Positions 7,900 through 15,074 of a stretch of 23,833 bases of DNA are shown piece by piece. Below the pieces are notes generated by a model, which searched no databases, was not told where the DNA came from, and worked only from the letters and a program-made list of their open reading frames with translations. How positions within the stretch are numbered: the first letter of the stretch is position 1; each line of letters begins with the position of its first letter. The DNA comes from JAKVCB01 sp963578605 (GTDB lineage: Bacteria > Planctomycetota > Planctomycetia > Pirellulales > Lacipirellulaceae). Position numbers and translations under genes: made by a program. Location: positions 1 to 23,833 of the forward strand of contig CAUZEA010000091.1 of the NCBI GenBank assembly GCA_963578605.1, written 5' to 3'.

Positions 7900-8829
7900 T
7901 TAACGCCGCCGCTGTGGGGCGACGAAAATGGATAACAGGCCCAGGACGACAAGAGCGCAGGTTGAAGGTTCGGGGATCCGTTTGGTCTCCGTGAACCCAG
8001 CGTAGACGCCAGTAGTTAACTCGGTGATCGAGAAGCTGCTCGGCGAAGTCGGCTCGCCGCCCAGCGTGATGACGCCGCGGTTGATCAGGCTCTCTATATC
8101 CGCAGCATTCCTGTTGCCTGGGTTGGCGGACTTGTTGGGGTCGTCGTTTGTAAGCGTGTATAGCACCCCGGTACTACCCGCCGTGAAGTTGAAAAACGTG
8201 TTGCCTACGGCGTTGGCCTCCTGCTCGATATCGAACCGATCCGTGTGCAAAATTCCGCCCGCAAAGTTGTAGGTGGCTGGCTCCATCTCGCCGATCATCA
8301 GCCGCCCGGCTGGGTGGGCAAGCACGGTGACGGTGCCGCCGTTCTGGTTAAAGGTAGCCGGCTGAAGTCGAGCTAGGTGCATTCCGTTTGCAATGTTGAT
8401 TTGCCCATCGTTGAGCGTGTAGGTCGACGTGCCGGCCCCTGCACCTTGACCCCAACCGACGAAGAGGCGTTGTTCCATCAGGCCGCCGTTTTGGGTAATG
8501 TTGGAGTTCCGCATCTTCCACCCTTGGTCTGAATTGAGCTTCCCGCCGTTTATGATCAGATCGTGATTGTCCATGTAGTTAGAGCCATCCGGGGTCCCAA
8601 GCGCCTCGCCACTGTCGATAGTGCCGGGGTTTCCCGATGTGGGTACGCCGTTGTCCCAATTGGCGGCATCGAAGTAGTCGCCGCTGGAAGCGACGAAGTT
8701 CGTTTGCGCCATTGCAATTGCGGGAATCAACAGACAAACAAGGCTACCGATCCAAATAGTAGTCGAGCTCATGCCCGTTGCGACGTCTGCGGCCCGAGAC
8801 ACTACTTGGAAACTTGTCATTTTCCTCAT
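7900..8829 (-). CDS. PEP-CTERM protein lacking dockerin-like domain (paralog B)
   Basis: The 309-residue protein starts at an ATG with a purine-rich GGGGGGAG site at 8835-8842; internal ATGs at 8820 and 8772 are alternatives, the last giving a shorter signal peptide. The hydrophobic segment TTIWIGSLVCLLIPAIAMAQ is the export signal. The following domain is nearly the same as in the neighbour at 6418-7518 through NAADIESLIN, then diverges. It goes directly to the PEP-CTERM signal (IPEPSTCALVVLGLLSIFV, ending QRRR), so the roughly 60-residue dockerin-like insert of paralog A is missing. The two genes differ in signal peptide and anchor but share the middle, which points to domain-level duplication or conversion. 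Function unknown; likely exosortase-processed surface protein. Confidence 0.85.
   Translation of the reverse strand: MRKMTSFQVVSRAADVATGMSSTTIWIGSLVCLLIPAIAMAQTNFVASSGDYFDAANWDNGVPTSGNPGTIDSGEALGTPDGSNYMDNHDLIINGGKLNSDQGWKMRNSNITQNGGLMEQRLFVGWGQGAGAGTSTYTLNDGQINIANGMHLARLQPATFNQNGGTVTVLAHPAGRLMIGEMEPATYNFAGGILHTDRFDIEQEANAVGNTFFNFTAGSTGVLYTLTNDDPNKSANPGNRNAADIESLINRGVITLGGEPTSPSSFSITELTTGVYAGFTETKRIPEPSTCALVVLGLLSIFVAPQRRR
8080..8710. repeat. Direct repeat copy 2 (within PEP-CTERM paralog B)
   Basis: This is the partner of 6817-7447, at an offset of 1,263 bases and about 95% identical by eye. Differences cluster at the edges and in the part coding for the region after NFT; the central part is essentially unchanged. 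Confidence 0.85.
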
Positions 8830-9350
8830 CAGATCTCCCCCCTTCTGGGTTCAATGTTGCTAGTGGCCGACGGCAGTTTTACGAGATATAAAACCTAAAA
8901 ACCGTCGCCGCTACACAACACCATCGTAAAAATTCGACAAAACAAACGCCATACCCCAATGCCGCACTCGCGACACAAAGGTATCGCCTTTTAGCACTTA
9001 TTTCAGTTGAACAACGATTGGTCTGCAGTCAACCAGCGTGCTCCCCCGTAGCCGTATACTTGAAAAGACGATAATCACTAGCCGTCAACAGTAAGAATCA
9101 TTATACAAACGGACCAAGTTTCAACCAGTACCAAAATTGTAAATTACTTTGAATGTTTTAAAATAAGTGTAACAATTTATGGCGTAAGAAGTTACATCAA
9201 CCGTTGTAACCATGTCTGCAGCATGAAACCTTTGAACGGTCCTCATCGCGAGGAATCGACCCACAAATTCTCGTGGACGAGACGGAAATTGTGCGGAGCA
9301 GAAAAGCCTTGGCAAGCCAGATTGCTCGGTTGCCACGTAATGACATCCGG
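8830..9350. other. Intergenic, AT-rich, upstream of PEP-CTERM paralog B
   Basis: This 521-base gap lies between the stop of the ThuA gene and the start of paralog B, both on the minus strand. It contains a nested inverted repeat at 8868-8907 and an AT-rich stretch at about 9090-9190 that is a plausible promoter zone for paralog B. Open frames here have no recognisable domain. Confidence 0.5.
8868..8907. repeat. Nested inverted repeat in the leader of paralog B
   Basis: The outer arms are CGACGG (8868-8873) and CCGTCG (8902-8907). The inner arms are GTTTTA (8876-8881) and TAAAAC (8889-8894). It sits about 40-80 bases upstream of the minus-strand start at 8829 and could be an mRNA leader structure or an operator; no known riboswitch class is recognised. 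Confidence 0.45.
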
Positions 9351-10352
9351 TTACTTCGCCAACGGCACAATGGGCGCGTTCCAGCCAGCCAAATCCTCCG
9401 GCCTGGTCCCTGGTGCACGGCGTCCACCGCCCCGTCCCCAGGTCGGCTGAAACGGGCCGACGAAGTCGACCTTTAGCTCGGGAGTGATCTTGTCTTCCAA
9501 GCCTACCGCCCAAATACAGCCGTTGATCAGCAAACGGCGGTAGCCATCGCTGAGGATGTCATTTGATGCTCCGTAGGTACTTGTAAAGACGCGGCCTGCT
9601 CTCCCATCGGTGCCGCTGTACGCACGTGTCCAGGCACCCGGGACCGGTGGCATCTCCTTGATTGGTGGAGCATCGGGCGTCATTCCCTCTAAGGGCTGCG
9701 CCATCGCGAGCACTTCACTTGGCTGCAGAGGTTTGGCCTTGTATCCCCCGCACTGGGCCCACATGTCTTTCACGCCACGGAGGATCGGGTGATCCTTTTT
9801 CTCTGGCACAATATCCAACCTCGTGCTTTGCACCTGATTTTTTCCGTAGTGGCCGGCCCACTTTTCACCCAACACCTGGCGACCGAAGCCATCTTTGTAT
9901 TCATCGCCGGCGTATCCGTTGTTGTATTTCCCAAACGGCCCCGAGAGTCCCATGAATCCATGCGTGGATGTACGCAATCCAACAATTGGCCCACCCCGAT
10001 CCAGGTAATCGACAAAGTGTTGCATCTGCTCCGTCGGCCAGCTTTGAAATCGAGTGAAAACGACCATCAAGTCCGCGGTCTTCAGATGCTCGATTCCCGG
10101 CACGTTATTGGCCCCAGGCTCAATTTCCCCTTTCTGATTGACCCCAAATACGACGGTACATTTGAAGCCATGGTGTTTGGCAAGAATCCGTGCCAAAGCA
10201 GGCAAGGTCTCTTCGCCTCGATATTCATGATCACTGGCAATAAAAACAAGGTGCTTGCCCTTACCAAGACCAGCGTCGCCCTCGTAAACAACGGGCTCGG
10301 CAAAAACGGGGGAAGCCATGATCAACAAAAGAAGAGAAATATAGGGTCTCAT
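9351..10352 (-). CDS. Secreted ThuA-domain protein
   Basis: The 333-residue protein begins with a signal peptide (MRPYISLLLLIMASPVFAEP). A ThuA-like, class-I-amidotransferase-like fold follows: HLVFIASDHEYRGEETLPAL near residues 33-53, then a segment TADLMVVFTRFQSWP, a RGGPIVGLRTSTHGF turn where such folds place their nucleophile region, and the GRVFTSTYGASND motif typical of ThuA proteins. Family ThuA is linked to trehalose or other 3-keto-sugar metabolism; the exact reaction is not settled. Planctomycetes carry many secreted copies next to Gfo/Idh and DUF1080 genes, as here. The start is the first ATG; the Shine-Dalgarno is weak. It lies downstream of the E1/lipoyl operon, 241 bases beyond its last gene, so readthrough cotranscription is possible. 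Confidence 0.9.
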   Translation of the reverse strand: MRPYISLLLLIMASPVFAEPVVYEGDAGLGKGKHLVFIASDHEYRGEETLPALARILAKHHGFKCTVVFGVNQKGEIEPGANNVPGIEHLKTADLMVVFTRFQSWPTEQMQHFVDYLDRGGPIVGLRTSTHGFMGLSGPFGKYNNGYAGDEYKDGFGRQVLGEKWAGHYGKNQVQSTRLDIVPEKKDHPILRGVKDMWAQCGGYKAKPLQPSEVLAMAQPLEGMTPDAPPIKEMPPVPGAWTRAYSGTDGRAGRVFTSTYGASNDILSDGYRRLLINGCIWAVGLEDKITPELKVDFVGPFQPTWGRGGGRRAPGTRPEDLAGWNAPIVPLAK

Positions 10353-10593
10353 AATGAAGTTCCGTCAGATGTTCCGTCAAAGGTGCCAAGGTAAGGAATT
10401 TTAACCGCCGCAGCTGGATTTTGCAACGACGTGGCAGGCGTCTGGCTGGTGCGGAACGGCCGCAATTCCATTTCTCGACACGGTGCCGAAAGAGCGGCGT
10501 CACGAGTACGCGGTCTTCAATTCGCCGCATCTCTTGCAATGGCAGCGGTTGAGCGACATCCCGCTAACCTCCACGAACGACGGCCGCGTAATA

Positions 10594-10839
10594 TTAACCG
10601 GCAGCTTCGTATTCGGCGATCAAAGCGCCGACCTCGATCGTTGCGCCCTGTGCGGCAACAATCCGCGTTAGTGTACCCGCCGCCAATGCCGGCAGCTCGG
10701 CAATCGCCTTGTCCGTCTCGACTTCGGCCAGAATGTCGCCACGGGAAAAACTCTCTCCGACGGCAACGCACCATTTCATGATCGTTCCTTCCTCCATGGT
10801 TTCTCCCAGGCGCGGAAGGACGATGCTTTCTGAATTCAT
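10594..10839 (-). CDS. Free-standing lipoyl-domain protein
   Basis: At 81 residues this is a single lipoyl/biotinyl domain and nothing else. The lipoylation site is Lys44 in the motif ETDKA, and the N-terminal LPRLGETMEEGTI segment is typical of lipoyl domains of 2-oxoacid dehydrogenase E2 proteins. In those complexes the lipoyl arm takes the acyl group from E1 and passes it to the E2 active site. Full E2 proteins are about 400 residues with an E3-binding and a catalytic domain; neither follows here, and the downstream 240 bases contain no E2-like sequence. The start overlaps the E1 beta stop by four bases (ATGA), which indicates translational coupling. It could serve an E2/E3 encoded elsewhere, or be a carrier for a different acyl transfer. 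Confidence 0.85.
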   Translation of the reverse strand: MNSESIVLPRLGETMEEGTIMKWCVAVGESFSRGDILAEVETDKAIAELPALAAGTLTRIVAAQGATIEVGALIAEYEAAG

Positions 10840-11831
10840 GTTTTGACCAACCTACTCACTGCAGTTTCAATATCAACGACCGACGGGATCGCCGCCTTCT
10901 CCAGGGCCGGGGCGACCGGAATTGGAATATCATGCGCCGCCACCCGCACGACCGGTTCTTCCAAGGTATGGAAGCACGACTCCCCGATTCGTGCAGACAG
11001 TTCACCGCTGACGCCGGCGGTGAAACTGTCCTCGGTCACCACGACCGCGCGTTTTGTTTTGTTGACTGACCGGTTGACCGTATCCATGTCGAGGGGATTC
11101 AAGGTCCGCAAATCGATCACTTCCAGGTCAATGCCGTCGCTCTCAAGTTTAAGGGCGGCCTCAAGGGCATACGTCAGCATGCGGGAGTAGGTGACCAGGG
11201 TCGCATCGCTGCCGCAACGGCGAACGGCGGCCCGGCCCCACGGCAGGGCCGCGCTGGGATCAAACGGTGCTTTGCGGGTGTACAGGCTCTTGTGTTCGAT
11301 AAAGACAACGGGATCCTCGGAGCGAATCGCTTCGCGCAACAGGCAGTATGCGTCGGTCACGGTTGCCGGCATCGCCAGCCGCAGTCCGGGCGTATGCATG
11401 ATCCAGGCTTCCAGGCTTTGCGAATGTTGTGCGCCTGCCGAGCGGCCTGTGCCACCCTGGGTCCGGAGCACCATCGGCACAGCCATCTGACCGCCGAACA
11501 TGTACCGAATCTTGGCCGCTTGATTGGCGATCTGGTCCATCGCCAGTGCCACAAAATCGACGTACATCAATTCCACCACCGGGCGAAGCCCTGTCATGGC
11601 TGCGCCAATGGCGGTGCCGACAATGGCTGCTTCTGAAATCGGCGTGTCAAAAACCCGCTCCTCGCCGAACCTCTCCAGCAATCCCCGCGAGACGCCGTAA
11701 GCGCCGCCGTAACGGCCGACCTCTTCGCCAATCAGAACCACGGTCGGATCTCCCGCCATTTCCTCTTCCAATGCCGATCGCAGCGCGTCCCGATAGGCTA
11801 TCTCCTTTGCTTGCGGGAAAGATTCCGTCAT
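10836..11831 (-). CDS. 2-oxoacid (pyruvate-type) dehydrogenase E1 component, beta subunit
   Basis: The 331-residue protein is a standard-length E1 beta. It carries the transketolase pyrimidine-binding domain with the conserved Glu in FDTPISEAAIVG (Glu68, which activates thiamine diphosphate). It also has ELMYVDFVALAMDQIANQAAK, the His-containing segment SAGAQHSQSLEAW (His136), and the C-terminal transketolase domain (TLVTYSRMLTYALEAA... and VVVTEDSFTAGVSGE). With E1 alpha it forms the heterotetramer that decarboxylates a 2-oxo acid on thiamine diphosphate and transfers the acyl group to a lipoyl domain. The start overlaps the E1 alpha stop by four bases (ATGA). Pyruvate, acetoin or a branched 2-oxo acid are all possible substrates. 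Confidence 0.92.
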   Translation of the reverse strand: MTESFPQAKEIAYRDALRSALEEEMAGDPTVVLIGEEVGRYGGAYGVSRGLLERFGEERVFDTPISEAAIVGTAIGAAMTGLRPVVELMYVDFVALAMDQIANQAAKIRYMFGGQMAVPMVLRTQGGTGRSAGAQHSQSLEAWIMHTPGLRLAMPATVTDAYCLLREAIRSEDPVVFIEHKSLYTRKAPFDPSAALPWGRAAVRRCGSDATLVTYSRMLTYALEAALKLESDGIDLEVIDLRTLNPLDMDTVNRSVNKTKRAVVVTEDSFTAGVSGELSARIGESCFHTLEEPVVRVAAHDIPIPVAPALEKAAIPSVVDIETAVSRLVKT

Positions 11832-12820
11832 TTCCGCCCCCCGTTCTGCGCTGCTGGTTCGTCCAAAGCGTAGACGTCTTCAAACATGCTATTCCGGTCG
11901 GGCTCGGGTGCCTCCAAGGCGTAATTTAACGCCGCGTCCATTTCCGCTTCGACTTCGTTTTCCATTTCCCGAAGCGCTTCTTGATCACACAACTTCTGGT
12001 CCAGCAGGAATTGTTTTTGGTGCTCAACCGGGTCGCGCTGACGACCCAACCGCTCTTCCTCCTCGGAGCGATAGGGACTTTTGTCTAATCTTGCGTGACC
12101 GTAAAACCGGTAACAGTCGACCTCCAGAAAGCAGGGATGGCCTTTGCGACAAGCGGCGATCAATTCTCCAGCGACTTCATGGATCTGCGCGATGTCAGTG
12201 CCCTCAACCTCTCTACCATCGAGCCCGAATGTCTTTGCCCGCTGGGCAAACTCAAGGGATGCGCTAGCGAGGTCGATTCGGGTCGCCATGCCGTATTGAT
12301 TGTTAATGCAGACAAACATCACGGGCAGTTTCCATAGCGCAGCCAGGTTCATACTTTCGTAGAGAATGCCCTGCTGCATCGCTCCATCGCCGAAAAAGGC
12401 GACGGAGACACGATTCGTGCGCAAACACTTGCAGGAGAGACCGGCGCCCACAACAGTGGGAATACCCCCTCCCACGATGGCATTGGCGCCCAAATGGCCG
12501 AGTGTCGCATCGGCGATATGCATCGAGCCGCCCTTGCCTTTGCAGTACCCCGTCTTGCGTCCGGCAATTTCCGCCATCATCCGCTTGGGATCCGCTCCCC
12601 GCGCCAGGAAGATGCCGTGACCGCGATGATGTGTCGTGAAGGTGTCGCCCGCTTCCATCGCGAATCCAACACCGCACGCCGCAGCTTCTTCCCCAATGGA
12701 AAGGTGCAACATCGAACCGGCTGACTGGCCGCGGACAAAAAGCTCACCGACACGCTGCTCAAAAACACGGATGCGGAGCAATTCTTTGAAGTAAACCAGG
12801 TGCGTTTCTGAATCAGGCAT
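11828..12820 (-). CDS. 2-oxoacid (pyruvate-type) dehydrogenase E1 component, alpha subunit
   Basis: The 330-residue protein has the thiamine-diphosphate motif GDGAMQQG at 144-151 and closes it with INN at 172-174. The second position is Q where most family members have N (GDGxxNQG). Other family landmarks are HHRGHGIFLARG at about 64-75, GRKTGYCKGKGGSMH at 87-101, and RFYGHARLDKSPYR near residue 232. The start ATG has no visible Shine-Dalgarno; it lies 18 bases after the PfkB stop, so it is likely expressed as part of the operon. It pairs with the following E1 beta. Length and order fit the E1 alpha/beta of pyruvate, acetoin or branched-chain complexes, and sequence alone does not separate these. 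Confidence 0.92.
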   Translation of the reverse strand: MPDSETHLVYFKELLRIRVFEQRVGELFVRGQSAGSMLHLSIGEEAAACGVGFAMEAGDTFTTHHRGHGIFLARGADPKRMMAEIAGRKTGYCKGKGGSMHIADATLGHLGANAIVGGGIPTVVGAGLSCKCLRTNRVSVAFFGDGAMQQGILYESMNLAALWKLPVMFVCINNQYGMATRIDLASASLEFAQRAKTFGLDGREVEGTDIAQIHEVAGELIAACRKGHPCFLEVDCYRFYGHARLDKSPYRSEEEERLGRQRDPVEHQKQFLLDQKLCDQEALREMENEVEAEMDAALNYALEAPEPDRNSMFEDVYALDEPAAQNGGRK

Positions 12821-12838
12821 GATTGGTTGGAACAGTGG

Positions 12839-13765
12839 TTAATTCGACAAGGCGAACGCTTCGCGTCCAACCCGCACAAGCTCAGTTGCGATCGAGACGG
12901 CAAACGAGACTGCGTCCCGCAAGGCCATGTTTGCGCTCAAACCATGAAGCAGGCCGGCATTGAAAGTATCGCCGGCGGCGACGGTGTTGGCGCCAGGGAC
13001 CGGCGCCGTCGACAGGGTCCCTGTCCTGCCATCGGCGCAAGCGAATGTAGCCCCTGCCGGGCCCCTCTTCAAGACGACGACTTCGACACCACAGTCCAGC
13101 GCTGGCTGCGCAAGCGTTACGGGACCTGCCTCGGGAAACCAATCCCCTAACTCCGATTCGGTGGCGCTGAGGCAGTGCACCTTCGTAAACAGGTCGAACA
13201 TTTGCGCCTTGCCAACTTGGTCAGCAAACCAGGGGCCAGGGTCGAACACAATTTTCACGTGCCGATCGCGCAGGTCGGTGAACAGAGAGTTCAGCGGGAC
13301 TGCATCCGTTGTACCGATGCCGCTGTAACCCGAGGTGAAGAACCAGCCAAGGCCTGCCGCGGAGGTAATGGCCTGAAGGGAAGCTGCCCAGTCAATCGAT
13401 TCTCCGGGGTAGATCATCCCCGTTTTCAAGCCACCCACTGCGGGGGGCAGGATACTGACCGCCGTCGCTGTTGCGTCCGGACCCACCAGGTCGACCCCGG
13501 CGAGGGCCAACTGATCGCGGAGGAACTCTCCGAACAGGTCATGCCCGACCCTGGCGTTGAGCTGCACGGTGTGCCCCATCTTCGCCAGCAGATAAGCTGG
13601 CCAGCCGGCATTACCGGCCAGCAGGGGGTTGGGCGCTTCGGCAAGGACCTGAAGGTTACATGTGCTCTGGCCGTCTCTTTTCCGAACGTTGCAGTCTGTG
13701 TTCTGAACGACCAAATCCACGGCACAATTTCCCGCCAGATGGACCGGGGGCAGGCTTTCGGTCAC
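12839..13765 (-). CDS. PfkB-family carbohydrate kinase
   Basis: Start chosen at GTG 13765, which overlaps the preceding gene's stop (GTGA) and has AAGGGGGA six bases before it; this gives 308 residues. A longer open frame continues upstream but only as antiphase sequence inside the aldolase gene. The ribokinase fold is clear: GNAGWPAYLLAKMGHTV near residues 50-66 with the glycine-rich substrate segment, ARVGHDLFGEFL, and the C-terminal signature NTVAAGDTFNAG near 255-268 with the catalytic Asp in AAGD. Members phosphorylate sugars or sugar acids such as 2-keto-3-deoxygluconate. Between an aldolase and an E1 pair, a 2-keto-3-deoxy acid or an aldehyde from its cleavage is a reasonable substrate, but this is inference. 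Confidence 0.88.
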   Translation of the reverse strand: MTESLPPVHLAGNCAVDLVVQNTDCNVRKRDGQSTCNLQVLAEAPNPLLAGNAGWPAYLLAKMGHTVQLNARVGHDLFGEFLRDQLALAGVDLVGPDATATAVSILPPAVGGLKTGMIYPGESIDWAASLQAITSAAGLGWFFTSGYSGIGTTDAVPLNSLFTDLRDRHVKIVFDPGPWFADQVGKAQMFDLFTKVHCLSATESELGDWFPEAGPVTLAQPALDCGVEVVVLKRGPAGATFACADGRTGTLSTAPVPGANTVAAGDTFNAGLLHGLSANMALRDAVSFAVSIATELVRVGREAFALSN

Positions 13766-14544
13766 GACGGTTCCCCCTTGAGCCTGCCCAGAATATCTCC
13801 CCCGGCACGGCTGATAAAGCTCATGATCGACGTGGCGACGAGAATCTGCGCCCCCGCCGCCTTCCATTCCTGGAGCGCCTTTTCGTCTCTGGAATACACC
13901 GCGAACCACTTGCCCGAGCCCGCGCACGCGTCGCACACGGTCCTTGCAGCGCTGACCACGTCAGGGTGCGCGCTGTTGCCGGCAAGGCCCATGTCGACTG
14001 CAAGGTCGCTCAGGCCCATCATGGCGCCGCCAATACCTTCGACGGCAAGCAGTTCAGTGATGCGCTCCACGCCGGCGACCGATTCGATTTGCGGCAAGGT
14101 AATTACGTTGCGATTCCCCTCTTCGAGGATTTGGCCAACGTCCCTTTGCAGGTAGTCGGTGAATCCCTTCCGGTTGGTTACCGACCGCGAACCCAGTGGT
14201 GGAAACTTGGTAACGGCCACCTGCTGCCGAGCTTGATCCACCGTTTCAGTCTGTGCGAAAACGATGGCTTGTACCCCTGCGTCCAGCAGCGGTGTGATTC
14301 TCGCGTCTCCAGCCGACGGCACTCGAATGATGGCCGCCACATCGCACCGGCGCGCCATGCGCACGTGCTGTATGGCTGTGCTCAAATCCATCTCCCCGTG
14401 TTCCAGATCGAGCCAGATGAAGTCGTATCCCAATCCGGCAAGCAACTCGGTTACACACAACGGAAAGTCCGCGCCCATGGCCGGCCCGATGACACGCTCC
14501 TGTTTTTGCAAACGGTCTGTCAGCTTCCAGGATGTGTGACTCAT
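13762..14544 (-). CDS. HpcH/HpaI-family aldolase
   Basis: The 260-residue protein matches the class II, metal-dependent HpcH/HpaI aldolases that split 2-keto-3-deoxy acids into pyruvate and an aldehyde. Visible active-site elements are DLEHG at 46-50 (His49), IRVP with Arg74, PQIES at 151-155 (metal-binding Glu154) and GLSDL at 177-181 (metal-binding Asp180). The size is typical. It is first in the minus-strand operon; the kinase gene overlaps its stop by four bases. No good ribosome site precedes the ATG at 14544. The upstream 530 bases are shared with a divergently oriented oxidoreductase gene and should hold both promoters. Substrate could be 2-keto-3-deoxygluconate, -galactarate or 4-hydroxy-2-oxo acids. 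Confidence 0.88.
   Translation of the reverse strand: MSHTSWKLTDRLQKQERVIGPAMGADFPLCVTELLAGLGYDFIWLDLEHGEMDLSTAIQHVRMARRCDVAAIIRVPSAGDARITPLLDAGVQAIVFAQTETVDQARQQVAVTKFPPLGSRSVTNRKGFTDYLQRDVGQILEEGNRNVITLPQIESVAGVERITELLAVEGIGGAMMGLSDLAVDMGLAGNSAHPDVVSAARTVCDACAGSGKWFAVYSRDEKALQEWKAAGAQILVATSIMSFISRAGGDILGRLKGEPS
13772..13779 (-). promoter_or_regulatory. Ribosome binding site for the PfkB kinase GTG start
   Basis: On the minus strand it reads AAGGGGGA, six bases before GTG at 13765, inside the end of the aldolase gene. It supports the short form of the kinase and translational coupling. Confidence 0.6.
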
Positions 14545-15074
14545 GAAGTTGAATTTGATGGGGACGAAGAGACGTTGTCAATGATTAAAAGGGATCTGAG
14601 TCACCTCGGCCGGGATTGCGCCGGTTTGGACATGATCTCCGTATCTCCGTTGTTTGCCGGAGTCACCGCCAATGATATCGCAGCAAGTTATGCACTGCAA
14701 CGTCAACCAGTATCCTGATCATTGTCGCGTGTTGGTAACAGCGGTCTGCTCTGCAGACGACCAACGAGTTCTGGACTGGCGTCCTCTCGCATCTCTTTGA
14801 CCTGGTCGTCGGCTACCGGGTCATCTTTGTTGTTCCGCGCACGCAGCGGCGCGACCTCGCCAAATTGACCATCTGGACGCGTGCGGATGCGGATAATGAT
14901 CCTCACTGGCAAGCCCAGAAGTGCGGGATCCACCGGGCGAAGTCGTGAGTGGGCATTTGCTAACGGGTAGACTCGTTAATATACGAAACGCAAAGTTGAG
15001 CTGCCGTCCTAATGTCGGTATTTGCCAAACGCACACCGTGAAATTCATTTCCTAACCGTAAAAAGGGCTGTGCT
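14545..15074. other. Divergent intergenic region
   Basis: This separates the minus-strand aldolase operon from the plus-strand oxidoreductase gene. A -10-like TAATAT at 14977-14982 is flanked by TCGT and ACGA (14973-14976, 14983-14986); it is only a candidate promoter or operator for the plus-strand gene. A short plus frame ending at 14718 has a protein-like end (DMISVSPLFAGVTANDIAAS) but no start or domain and may be a decayed gene end. No supported gene is seen. Confidence 0.45.

Noticed and set aside
9121..9513. Minus-strand 130-residue frame at the end of the ThuA gene
   Set aside because: It overlaps the ThuA coding end in another frame and the rest is AT-rich intergenic sequence with no domain.
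10399..10671. Plus-strand frame with protein-like sequence (AIPFLDTVPKERRHEYAVF...)
   Set aside because: It has no domain or ribosome site and its second half is antisense to the lipoyl gene. A decayed gene fragment at about 10399-10560 cannot be excluded.
13766..13936. N-terminal extension of the PfkB kinase to 13936
   Set aside because: The extension is out-of-frame sequence of the overlapping aldolase gene (R/G-rich, no kinase homology); the GTG at 13765 has a ribosome site and gives normal length.
14581..14718. Short plus-strand frame MIKRDLSHLGRDCAGLDM... (45 codons)
   Set aside because: No ribosome site, no recognised family and no upstream gene body; noted only as a possible remnant.
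13660..14718. Long plus-strand frame across the aldolase gene
   Set aside because: It is antisense to the aldolase and kinase genes, whose active-site motifs are clear on the minus strand.
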